NCBI RefSeq assembly: GCF_000238255.3
Contig: NZ_CP011039.1
Coordinates: 2,839,001-2,903,000 of the forward strand
Reading direction: 5' to 3'
DNA from: Pseudoalteromonas spongiae UST010723-006
Lineage (GTDB): Bacteria > Pseudomonadota > Gammaproteobacteria > Enterobacterales > Alteromonadaceae
Length of the DNA stretch: 64,000 nucleotides
The notes beneath the pieces are model-generated. The model searched no databases. It was not told where the DNA came from and worked only from the letters and a program-made list of their open reading frames with translations. A program made the position numbers and the translations under genes. Numbering within the stretch: the stretch's first letter is position 1; every line of letters starts with the position of its first letter. Of the stretch, positions 56,446-64,000 are shown in pieces.

Positions 56446-57387
56446 TTAGTTAGATAACTTATAAACGAGATTAGCAGCCACGAGATCGCTAAGTGCCGTC
56501 CCTACCGATTTAAATAGCGTAATGCTACTTTGTTGCTGCCGACCTAAAACGCGTTTAGCACATAAGTCGGCTAATTCACCTTTTATTTGCTGTTGGCTAA
56601 ACGCTCCTTCAGCCATCGGAATTAACAACTCGCCCGCTTCGTTTAACACGTTTGTTAAGCCATCCACGTACACCTCACTTTGTGTTACCGTTTGCGTATC
56701 ACACTCTCGGCAATGTTTGTGATGGTTACCGATTAGGTCTATATGCGTACCAACACTGACCCAGCTACCATCAAATAACGGCTCCGGTGAGCCTGTTGCA
56801 CAACAAATTGTGCAGGCACTTGCAATCGTCTCTTTATCAGATAGCCCAGCAACAAATGCAACCTCACTAAATTCGCTTTGTAACTGGCTAATCAAGCTGT
56901 CTACTTTGTCGCGATTACGGCCAATAATGGTCACTTTACGGTAATTTCGAACAGATAAATGTGCTTTAATCATATAACTGGCAAGGTTACCGCTGCCAAA
57001 AAACACTAAATGCTCAGCATCTTCACGTGCTAAATAGCGTGCCGCCAGTGCGGAAACCGCAGCAGTGCGCCAAAGCGTCACACTTGTGCCATCCACCAGC
57101 GCAAGCGGTACACCATGTGCTCGGTCAAACAACATAATTTTTGAATATAAGGATTCAAAACCCGCCTCGCCATTTTGCGGGAAATAAGTAAAGGATTTCA
57201 CCCCAATTACCTCTTCATCCCACGCTGGTAAAACGGCAAATGCATTATGTGAAGGATCACCTGGTTGCAGTTCAAACACTTGTCGCTGTGGCATTAAAAA
57301 GTTGCCTGCAAAGCTAGTGTTAAGTGCATTAATCAAGGCATCAAACGTCAGGGTAGATATTACCTGTTCTTTTTCAATTATTTTCAT
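56446..57387 (-). CDS. Ornithine cyclodeaminase-family reductase, likely pyrroline-2-carboxylate reductase
   Basis: 313 aa. Ornithine cyclodeaminase/mu-crystallin fold: the Lys in 'VIGVKSFTYFPQN', a Rossmann motif 'FFGSGNLASYM' near 128-138, 'HIDLIGNHHKH' and 'NEAGELLIP'. In bacteria with trans-3-hydroxyproline dehydratase, members of this family reduce delta-1-pyrroline-2-carboxylate to L-proline with NAD(P)H. Here it lies 12 bases after the aminopeptidase gene and two genes after a hydroxyproline dehydratase, which strongly favours that role over true ornithine cyclodeaminase. The assignment to the reductase is contextual. Confidence 0.85.
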   Translation of the reverse strand: MKIIEKEQVISTLTFDALINALNTSFAGNFLMPQRQVFELQPGDPSHNAFAVLPAWDEEVIGVKSFTYFPQNGEAGFESLYSKIMLFDRAHGVPLALVDGTSVTLWRTAAVSALAARYLAREDAEHLVFFGSGNLASYMIKAHLSVRNYRKVTIIGRNRDKVDSLISQLQSEFSEVAFVAGLSDKETIASACTICCATGSPEPLFDGSWVSVGTHIDLIGNHHKHCRECDTQTVTQSEVYVDGLTNVLNEAGELLIPMAEGAFSQQQIKGELADLCAKRVLGRQQQSSITLFKSVGTALSDLVAANLVYKLSN

Positions 57388-57398
57388 GGTGTATCCAC

Positions 57399-58490
57399 TT
57401 AACGTCTTTCAGGTAAAATCATTTGCTTAGGAGCATGGGTAAGTAACTTGTAGCCATTTTCAGAAACCAAAATATCATCCTCTAAACGCACACCACCGAA
57501 GTTTGGAATATAAATTCCCGGTTCAATCGTAATGACATTTCCGACTTCAAGTTGGTACTCACAGTTAGGTTTTATGATCGGAAATTCATGTAAAAATAAT
57601 CCCACTCCATGACCTAATCCTTCGCCTGCATACTCAGCAAAGCCCGCATTTTCAATAACTCGATGACTTGCTTTCAAGGCATTGGTTGCAGCAGCACCTG
57701 CAACCACTTCAGCCATAGCAGCAGCCTGTGCATCTGCGACAGTTTGATAAACCAATTGTTGTTTTTCACTGGCTTCGCCATAAATATAACTGCGCGTCAT
57801 ATCAGAGCGATAACCATTAATTACGGCGCCAAAATCTAGGGTAATAAAATCACCAACAGCGAGTTTGCGATCACCCGGCATACCATGTGGTAAAGAAGTG
57901 CGCTCGCCAAATAACAAAATCGTGTCAAAGCTCATGCCATTTGAGCCGAGCTTTTGCATGCGATATTCAAGCTCAAGTGCAATATCGCGCTCACTGGCTC
58001 CGGTTTTAAAGTAAGGCAAGGTTTCGCTAAGTGCTTGATCGGCAATCGCCGCTGCAAGCTCAATTTGCTTTACTTCCCAATCATCTTTTACAGAGCGCAT
58101 ACGTTCAACAACACCTTGTATTGGTGTTAATTGTGCAACTGATAACTCTGCATTTATTGCTTGCCAAGCCCCAACATTAATATGATCAGCTTCAAAACCG
58201 AGCTTAACGCTTTTATCGATAAGACGATTAAAACAATGGCCTAACGTTTCGTTGTCACGGTCGCGACAAATGACTTCAAAGCCTTGGCTTTCATTTGTGG
58301 CTTGCTCTGCGTAACGGTAGTCAGTGACTAAATAACCACTATTTTGATTAATCACTAAATAGGCTGCATGACCGCTAAAACCAGATAAATAGCGAATATT
58401 CTCATAGCCAAAAATCAATGCGCTATCGAGCTGCAAACTTGTTAATAAACTGCGAAACGTTGCTTGGCGTGATAAAAATGGGGTACTCAT
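57399..58490 (-). CDS. M24 Xaa-Pro aminopeptidase
   Basis: 363 aa. A creatinase-type N-terminal domain (about 1-135) precedes the pita-bread catalytic domain. The five metal ligands are present: two Asp in 'LDFGAVINGYRSDMTRSY', His in 'GLGHGVGLFLHE', Glu in 'TIEPGIYIP' and Glu in 'GVRLEDDILV'. It removes an N-terminal residue preceding proline (or hydroxyproline) and so feeds imino acids to its neighbours. It overlaps the dehydratase gene by four bases (ATGA), so the two are coupled. Confidence 0.93.
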   Translation of the reverse strand: MSTPFLSRQATFRSLLTSLQLDSALIFGYENIRYLSGFSGHAAYLVINQNSGYLVTDYRYAEQATNESQGFEVICRDRDNETLGHCFNRLIDKSVKLGFEADHINVGAWQAINAELSVAQLTPIQGVVERMRSVKDDWEVKQIELAAAIADQALSETLPYFKTGASERDIALELEYRMQKLGSNGMSFDTILLFGERTSLPHGMPGDRKLAVGDFITLDFGAVINGYRSDMTRSYIYGEASEKQQLVYQTVADAQAAAMAEVVAGAAATNALKASHRVIENAGFAEYAGEGLGHGVGLFLHEFPIIKPNCEYQLEVGNVITIEPGIYIPNFGGVRLEDDILVSENGYKLLTHAPKQMILPERR

Positions 58491-59533
58491 CGGAAAATAA
58501 ATCCTGTGTTTAATGCATCGCTCGGGTCAAAATAAAAGGTGTTTTTACCCACCACATTAGCGTTCCCGCTCACTTCGGGGATCACCGCCAGGTAATCACC
58601 ATATTCTAGTGTATCAACTACCTTAACGCTGAACTGTGAGCCTAAAATACTTTCAATTACTATTTCTTGCTGTGCTTCAATTTCGTTTTTAGCAAAATGG
58701 ATAGCTGCTCGCCCCGCTACACCTGACCCTGTTGGGCTGCGATCTAACTCGCCTTCAGCAAAAATACACACATTGCGGCTATGCGAATCTGGGTGTTCCA
58801 TTTGGCTATGCGAAACAAAAATAGTGCCGTACAAAAAGCTTAAATCAGCTTCAAAAGGGTGGTTAATGTCGGTGCTGGCAATCACCGCCTGTTTAATACG
58901 CTTGCCCCAATCAATAATTTGATTGCTGTTATCTTGCTTGAGGGACAAACCAATGGCATCCGCATCAACATAGGCATAAAACGCACCGCCGTAGGCTAAG
59001 TCAAAAGTCACCGTTCCTATGCCTTCAACTTCTATTTGCTGTGCTTTTAGCGCTAAGAATGAAGGCACGTTTAAAAAACGAATATCGCTAATTTCACCAT
59101 TGTTAACGGTTACCGATGAGCGAATTTGACCACAAGGCACATCAAAATTAATCTGATTAACGCCTTCTTTTTTGTTTATCACACCTGCTTCAATTGCCGC
59201 TTTAGATAGTGCAATAATGGCATGGCCGCACATGGTGCTGTAGCCTTCGTTATGTAAAAACAATACACCTAAGTCACTGGTATCGCGCTCGGGTTCAACA
59301 ATCAATGCGCCATACATATCTGCATGACCACGCGGTTCAAACATCAAGCCTTTTCGTAAATCATCATGATTAGCTAAACAGTCCTGACGTTTTGCTAAAA
59401 TGGTGTCGCCTTTTAAACTAGGAAATCCCGATGTAATAATGCGTAACGGTTCACCACCTGTGTGCATTTCTAGTGTGGTAATTTGTTGCATTACTTTACT
59501 TGGTTGCCAATTAGCAAACGCATTTGTGTTCAT
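58487..59533 (-). CDS. Trans-3-hydroxy-L-proline dehydratase (proline racemase family)
   Basis: 348 aa. Proline racemase fold with 'MHTGGEPLRII' near 23-33 and two catalytic sites. The first is Cys102 in 'STMCGHAI'. The second, which is Cys in racemases and hydroxyproline epimerases (SPCG), is Thr268 in 'DRSPTGSGVAGRA'. The Cys/Thr pair is the known signature of trans-3-hydroxy-L-proline dehydratases, which yield delta-1-pyrroline-2-carboxylate. The adjoining Xaa-Pro peptidase and ornithine-cyclodeaminase-like reductase complete a route from hydroxyproline-containing peptides to proline. First gene of the set. Confidence 0.9.
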   Translation of the reverse strand: MNTNAFANWQPSKVMQQITTLEMHTGGEPLRIITSGFPSLKGDTILAKRQDCLANHDDLRKGLMFEPRGHADMYGALIVEPERDTSDLGVLFLHNEGYSTMCGHAIIALSKAAIEAGVINKKEGVNQINFDVPCGQIRSSVTVNNGEISDIRFLNVPSFLALKAQQIEVEGIGTVTFDLAYGGAFYAYVDADAIGLSLKQDNSNQIIDWGKRIKQAVIASTDINHPFEADLSFLYGTIFVSHSQMEHPDSHSRNVCIFAEGELDRSPTGSGVAGRAAIHFAKNEIEAQQEIVIESILGSQFSVKVVDTLEYGDYLAVIPEVSGNANVVGKNTFYFDPSDALNTGFIFR

Positions 59534-59622
59534 ATTTAGCTTTCTATATCGAAATCAATGTTTGCATACAATATACCTTTGAAAATATTAAAATCAATAT
59601 AAAGCCCAGCTTGGGTAAGTAT

Positions 59623-60732
59623 TTATTGCTTAAAAGGATTACTAAACGCTTTGTTTTTAATAAACTTTTCGTCAGTTAAAGTATGTAGAAATGCCACTAA
59701 GTCTTGCTTTTCTTGTTCAGTTAACTGAAAACCTTTAATAAATGCACTTTTATATGGGTTTTCACGACCATCACCTTGATGCTTGCCAGTTGTAATATTG
59801 CGTCCTGCATCGGCATAGAAATCAATTACTTGCTCTAACGTTTGTAAACTACCATCGTGCATATAAGGGGCTGTTAAGGCGATATTACGCAATGTTGGCG
59901 CTCTAAACTTACCCATATCCTGTGGCGTTTCTGTGATAGTAAATAATCCTTGATCGCTTAGCGGAAAAGCCCCTTTGCCATCAATATTATAAAGCCCTGT
60001 ATTATGAAACGGATGACGGTCTAATTGCTGCTTTTGATGGGTCGTTGATTGCGTAAAGTTAAAACCACCATGGCAATGGTGGCACTCTAAGCGCTCTGAA
60101 AAAAACAGGTCCATACCGCGTATTTCGCTTGCTGTCAGTGCATCATCCTGCATGGCGTAGGCATATTGATCAAAACGACTTTGAAACGAAATCAAACTGC
60201 GGGTAAAACTGGCGAGCGCTTTAACTATGTGATCGAAATTCGCATCCTCATTACTAAAAGCACGCTCAAATAATGCGTTATACTCTGGCGTATTAAAGCG
60301 TGCTAATACCTCTTCTTCGTGCCCTGTCACCCCCATTTCTAGCGGTGTTTCACCAAATAGCGGGAGCAAAATTTGCTGTTCCAACTCTGTCATTTCAGAG
60401 TGAGCCCAAGTCAGAGTTTTATTGTAAGCAACATTAACTAGTGCCTGCGCATTGCGGTGATGTAACTCACCTGTCGAACCAATTGAAGTTGGGGTCATTT
60501 CGGCAAATGCCCTATCTTGCTGATGACATGACGCACAGCTTTGCAACCCATTGGCTGACAAGTTTTTGTCGTAAAATAAGTGTCGACCAAGTTCAACTTT
60601 GGCATCACTCATGGGATTCGTTGAAGGAACTTGAGGCAGCGGAAAGCCCTCAGGTAGCTGCCATTGATAAGGCTTGCTTGGTTCACTACAACCGACAAGT
60701 AATAGTGCCAACAACAGTAAAGAACGACGCAT
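59623..60732 (-). CDS. MbnH-like di-heme enzyme of a metallo-mystery pair
   Basis: 369 aa. A lipobox LLVGC (Cys15) predicts an outer-membrane or surface lipoprotein. It belongs to the MauG/di-heme peroxidase superfamily: two haem c sites at Cys66-x-x-Cys69-His70 and Cys217-x-x-Cys220-His221, and 'TAPYMHDGSLQTLEQVI' near 290-306. It begins one base after the MbnP-like gene. MbnH is known in methanotrophs to oxidise a Trp of MbnP to kynurenine, which then helps bind copper. Here the pair appears without methanobactin genes. 'Cytochrome c peroxidase' is the older label; pairing supports the MbnH role. Confidence 0.88.
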   Translation of the reverse strand: MRRSLLLLALLLVGCSEPSKPYQWQLPEGFPLPQVPSTNPMSDAKVELGRHLFYDKNLSANGLQSCASCHQQDRAFAEMTPTSIGSTGELHHRNAQALVNVAYNKTLTWAHSEMTELEQQILLPLFGETPLEMGVTGHEEEVLARFNTPEYNALFERAFSNEDANFDHIVKALASFTRSLISFQSRFDQYAYAMQDDALTASEIRGMDLFFSERLECHHCHGGFNFTQSTTHQKQQLDRHPFHNTGLYNIDGKGAFPLSDQGLFTITETPQDMGKFRAPTLRNIALTAPYMHDGSLQTLEQVIDFYADAGRNITTGKHQGDGRENPYKSAFIKGFQLTEQEKQDLVAFLHTLTDEKFIKNKAFSNPFKQ

Positions 60733-60733
60733 G

Positions 60734-61405
60734 TTATTCCTGATAAAATATTTTAGTTGTTAAGTTGCTAAATAACTGCTGACAAATCTCGTTCGCTTGT
60801 TCGCTCATACAAGAGCGAGAACGATCCACCTCAGAAAGTAAACGATCTAAATCTAAAATAACTGGTTTTTGCACATCAAATTGAGCTAGTTCGAACCGAT
60901 AACGGTTTGGGTAAGTACATTGTGCAGAAGGTGCCCGTAAACGCGATGCGCTTTTACAGCCGGTACTGCCTAAATGGAAAGCAAAGTCATTGTCGCCATC
61001 AAAGCGGAAAAACTTATGGCCTAACTGCCAACTCCAAAACATTTCACTAATGTTAAGTGGTGATGCGGCAGTAAGTGGATTAAGGTGATTTTCATTAAAC
61101 GGAACCGCCATCGCAAATGATAGCTTTTCCCCATCTAAATCATTTGCGTTTAGTTCAACTTGCCAACTGCTTTTCTCACAGTTTGCGCCAATTAAGGCAA
61201 CGCTGTTTGATGAAAAATGACTAGGCTTGATTGAGAGTGCATTTTCCGATTTAAATTCGGAGACAAACCACATAAGTGTTTGCCGCTCATCACATGTGTG
61301 TTGAATGCCATGTTGTTTTACAACAAATTCAATTTTAGTGGTCGATGGCTCTTTGCATGCAAACAAAAAGCTCATTAACAAAAGTATACAAAATGACCGC
61401 AGCAA
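60734..61405 (-). CDS. MbnP-like four-cysteine copper protein of a metallo-mystery pair
   Basis: 223 aa. Lipobox FLFAC (Cys17). Four Cys at 38, 76, 150 and 163 match the metallo-mystery four-Cys pattern, with two more near the C-terminus (199, 208). The signature 'MFWSWQLGHKFFRFDG' at 122-137 holds Trp124 and Trp126; MbnP proteins are modified at a conserved Trp. 'FHLGSTGC' and 'CTYPNRYRF' also fit. It is expressed with the MbnH-like enzyme (gap of one base). Function in known members is copper binding dependent on kynurenine. Divergent from the choice-of-anchor-B gene. Confidence 0.87.
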   Translation of the reverse strand: MLRSFCILLLMSFLFACKEPSTTKIEFVVKQHGIQHTCDERQTLMWFVSEFKSENALSIKPSHFSSNSVALIGANCEKSSWQVELNANDLDGEKLSFAMAVPFNENHLNPLTAASPLNISEMFWSWQLGHKFFRFDGDNDFAFHLGSTGCKSASRLRAPSAQCTYPNRYRFELAQFDVQKPVILDLDRLLSEVDRSRSCMSEQANEICQQLFSNLTTKIFYQE

Positions 61406-61472
61406 GGTGGTTTACTCTCTTGATTGATTAGTTACACTGTAATTAATACAGGAACAGGATCCTAACAAAGTT

Positions 61473-64000
61473 ATGATGACTCAGAAACTTACACTGCTAA
61501 CACTTGCTTTGGCAAGTAGCATTACTAGCCTGAACGCGATCGCACATACAGAACATGATAAGGCGCGTTATGTAACCGAAAACGGAATTGATAAAGGCGA
61601 CTGCAACAACCCCGTCAGGCCATGTAAATCCATCGCCTACGCAGTATCGCAAGCAAGTAAAGGTGACAAAGTATTGGTCGCTAGTGGTCAATACGAGTTA
61701 AAAAATGAATCTGAGCTATTTTATTTACAAAGCGAGTTAGTACCCGTGTTAGGCGGCTTTAACCGTTTTGATCACTTTCAAGTACAAAACCCTAATCGCA
61801 ACAAAACACAAATCGTTGGTGCACCAATAGCCTTGCATGACATGCTGCAAAAGGCTGGCTTTAACGTGATTGCAGATACTAAAAGCTTAACAATTTCAAA
61901 ACAATTAAAACAAAAACTAGCACGTCACCAAGCACTTTTTGAGCAGCAAAGTAGCACAACATGTGAAAATGGCCGTGCCGGTTCGTATTCCTGTAACAAC
62001 GTAGATTTAGTTGCCCATGTACCATTGCCAGCAAACACCTCTGGCAATGATATTTGGGGGCATGTTGATTTAAATAACGGCATTGAATATGCCATTATTG
62101 GGTTCTCTGATGGTATTCGCGTATACAGTTTGGCCGATCCTACAAACCCAACATTAGTTGGTCGTGTCGCAGGCGCGAATACGACATGGCGCGATATTAA
62201 AGTACTGCAATATTACGACGAAACTTTAAAAGCCTATCAAGCGTACGCCTATGTAACAGCTGAAGCAAACACTGGCGTGCAGATAATTAACCTAAATAAT
62301 TTACCCACATCGGTATCGCTTTCTGGCACAAATTTCACGGTAAATAGCGCACATAACGTGTATATCAGTAATGTTGATTACAGTTTAAATCTGCCGCTCA
62401 ATGGCCAGTCTGCAAAAATGCAAATTGTTGGTTCAAACAAATATGGCGGCTCGTTTACTACCTATGATTTAACAACGCCCAACAATCCCAGCAAAAGCTT
62501 TGATATTGGTTCAACATCGCGAGCAAACTACACACATGACGCCACCAGCATGTCAATAAACGACACCCGTGCTACGCGAGATTGCGTTAATGCCAGTAGC
62601 GGTGTATGCGATGTATTTATCGATTTTAACGAAAATGAAATTCGCATTTGGGATGCAACACAGTCAACCAATACCGAACGTTTAGGACAAGTAGGATATG
62701 ATGATGTCGATAGCAGCAGCCAGTATGTTCACTCAGGTTGGTGGCACGAAAACAAACGCTACGTGTATGTGCATGATGAGTTTGATGAGAATAAAGGCGG
62801 TTTAAATACCACAGTTCGCATTCTTGATTTAGCCGATTTAACACAACCAACGATTGTTGGTAAATGGACCAGTAATAACCGCACCATAGACCACAACGGC
62901 TTTGTTAAAGGCAACCGTTATTACATGTCTAATTACGAGCGCGGTTTAACCATTCTTGATATTAGCGACCCTATTAACCCGCAAGAAGTAGGTTATTTCG
63001 ATACTTTCCCAACATCAGATAATCCATCATTTAATGGTGCTTGGGGCGCTTATCCTTATTTACCGTCTGGCAATATTTTAATCAGCGACATTAATAGCGG
63101 CCTATACGTATTAAAAGACAACACTCGTGATAATAACGTTAATGTAGCGTTTGAAAGCACCGAATTAACTGCTGAGCGCGGTGATGAATTGCGTCTTGTT
63201 GTCACTAAGCCATCCGCAGTTAACGAACAAGCCAGTGTTGAATTTGAAATCATTAATGGTAGTGCACAACTTAATAGCGATATGAGCCAACGTAACAGCA
63301 CACAAACGTTAACCTGGGCAGCCAAAGATACCGCTCCTAAAGTGATTGGCATAGCGCTTACTGAAAACGGTGAAACATCACTTAAAGACTTTTATATTCG
63401 CTTACACAACGCATCAGGCAACCTTGAAATTGGCGACAATCGTATTATGAAAGTCACAATTAATGGCCTTGCCAGCCAAGGCAAGGTTGGTTTTGTTCAA
63501 ACAAGCCACACCTTCTCTGAAAAAACAGGTGATGTAAATATTGAATTAAGCCGCATGGGTGGCAGCCGTGGTCAAATTACCTTTGACTACCAAGTTGAAT
63601 ACCTAACAGCGAGCAGTGACGATATTTCTTTTGAGAATGGCACAGTAACTTGGGCTGAAGGCGACACAGCTAATAAAACCATTTCATTTAGCATTACGGA
63701 CGATCAAGAAATTGAAGATGCCGAACGCTTTATTATCAAACTTACTAATAATGATGACAGCTTGTTAAGCAATCAACAGGTTGAAATCACCATTTCAGAT
63801 GATGACAGCAATAGCGCACCTGAGGTATACGCAGGTAACGATATCGAACTGGCAACAAATGCATCAACGGTTTTAAATGCAGCAACTGCCAGCGATGATC
63901 GCACAGAACAACTCACTTATCAGTGGAAACGAGTATCTGGTGTTGCAATTAATATCACCAATGAAGACAGCTTAACGCCTAGCGTTTCTGCCACAAGCGA
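61473..64000 (+). CDS. Large secreted choice-of-anchor-B-type protein, C-terminus cut by window
   Basis: At least 842 codons, open from ATG 61473 (or 61476) to the window end. Sec signal to about residue 25. Residues about 45-80 ('PCKSIAYAVSQASKGDKVLVASGQY') look like a beta-helix-type start. The main part (about 165-560) has 'GRAGSYSCNNVDLVAHVPL' and 'DIWGHVDLNNGIEYAIIGFSDGIRVYSL' (about 188-216) and later LVIVD-type repeats, typical of the choice-of-anchor-B family. A Calx-beta domain follows (about 670-780; 'WAEGDTANKTISFSITDDQEIED'), then a PKD-like domain. A C-terminal sorting signal is expected beyond the edge. Divergent from the MbnP/MbnH pair. Confidence 0.88.
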   Translation, partial: MMTQKLTLLTLALASSITSLNAIAHTEHDKARYVTENGIDKGDCNNPVRPCKSIAYAVSQASKGDKVLVASGQYELKNESELFYLQSELVPVLGGFNRFDHFQVQNPNRNKTQIVGAPIALHDMLQKAGFNVIADTKSLTISKQLKQKLARHQALFEQQSSTTCENGRAGSYSCNNVDLVAHVPLPANTSGNDIWGHVDLNNGIEYAIIGFSDGIRVYSLADPTNPTLVGRVAGANTTWRDIKVLQYYDETLKAYQAYAYVTAEANTGVQIINLNNLPTSVSLSGTNFTVNSAHNVYISNVDYSLNLPLNGQSAKMQIVGSNKYGGSFTTYDLTTPNNPSKSFDIGSTSRANYTHDATSMSINDTRATRDCVNASSGVCDVFIDFNENEIRIWDATQSTNTERLGQVGYDDVDSSSQYVHSGWWHENKRYVYVHDEFDENKGGLNTTVRILDLADLTQPTIVGKWTSNNRTIDHNGFVKGNRYYMSNYERGLTILDISDPINPQEVGYFDTFPTSDNPSFNGAWGAYPYLPSGNILISDINSGLYVLKDNTRDNNVNVAFESTELTAERGDELRLVVTKPSAVNEQASVEFEIINGSAQLNSDMSQRNSTQTLTWAAKDTAPKVIGIALTENGETSLKDFYIRLHNASGNLEIGDNRIMKVTINGLASQGKVGFVQTSHTFSEKTGDVNIELSRMGGSRGQITFDYQVEYLTASSDDISFENGTVTWAEGDTANKTISFSITDDQEIEDAERFIIKLTNNDDSLLSNQQVEITISDDDSNSAPEVYAGNDIELATNASTVLNAATASDDRTEQLTYQWKRVSGVAINITNEDSLTPSVSATS

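Noticed and set aside
56446..57387. Annotation as true ornithine cyclodeaminase
   Set aside because: The family fold fits, but the hydroxyproline context points to the pyrroline-2-carboxylate reductase branch. Not proven from sequence alone.
58487..59533. Annotation as proline racemase or 4-hydroxyproline epimerase
   Set aside because: Both activities need two catalytic Cys; the second position here is Thr268, the signature of the dehydratase.
59623..60732. Annotation as ordinary cytochrome c peroxidase
   Set aside because: The superfamily is right, but the adjacent four-Cys protein with the FWSW motif makes the MbnH-type role more likely.

Overview
The window is a low-GC (about 40% by eye) gammaproteobacterial chromosome segment, most likely from a marine Alteromonadales member close to Pseudoalteromonas. 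This rests on gene order (diaA-dolP, sspBA-petCBA, rpsI-rplM, zapE/zapG-degQ-degS, murA-ibaG-mlaBCDEF, then yrbG-kdsD-kdsC-lptCAB-rpoN-hpf-ptsN-rapZ-npr), on the many TonB-dependent and secreted proteins, and on the dispersed non-coding repeats. The taxon is an inference, since no rRNA is present.

Layout. 1-3.4 kb: end of diaA, the outer-membrane lipoprotein gene dolP, and a three-gene TRAP transporter. 3.5-7.2 kb (minus): stringent starvation proteins SspA/SspB and the cytochrome bc1 complex. 7.6-9.7 kb: a TonB-dependent receptor. 9.9-10.7 kb: rpsI and rplM. 10.75-12.5 kb: a gene-poor, repeat-rich stretch with one Sel1-type lipoprotein, followed by a secreted carbohydrate-binding-like protein. 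13.1-17.5 kb: zapE, zapG and the periplasmic proteases degQ and degS. 17.6-22.4 kb (minus): murA, ibaG and the Mla lipid-transport operon. A 263-bp MITE-like element sits exactly at the murA stop codon. 22.6-31.9 kb (plus): Kdo synthesis, LPS export, sigma-54, nitrogen-PTS and mgtE. 31.9-35.7 kb: fabY/yiiD, a spermidine-synthase-like gene, dtd, yihY and a DUF2959-type lipoprotein.

35.9-55 kb is more accessory: an S9 peptidase with a large TonB receptor, a beta-CASP metallo-hydrolase coupled to an AraC regulator, a flavin monooxygenase, a MocR regulator divergent from GNAT and PaiB genes, a PqiA-like protein, a lipoprotein 5'-nucleotidase with extra domains, and acnB. 55.2-59.5 kb (minus) holds a likely trans-3-hydroxyproline module: dehydratase with a Cys/Thr active-site pair, Xaa-Pro aminopeptidase, and an ornithine-cyclodeaminase-family reductase. 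59.6-64 kb carries a 'metallo-mystery pair' (MbnH-like di-heme enzyme plus MbnP-like four-Cys protein), divergent from a large secreted choice-of-anchor-B-type protein cut off by the window end.

The core regions serve the cell envelope: DolP, Mla, Lpt/Kds, MurA, DegQ/DegS and ZapE/ZapG. The accessory regions point to peptide and collagen-type nutrient use and to copper or redox chemistry at the surface. I saw no tRNA, rRNA, CRISPR array, prophage or complete insertion sequence. The best candidates for new biology are the MbnP/MbnH/choice-of-anchor-B locus, the MITE at murA, and the hydroxyproline module.
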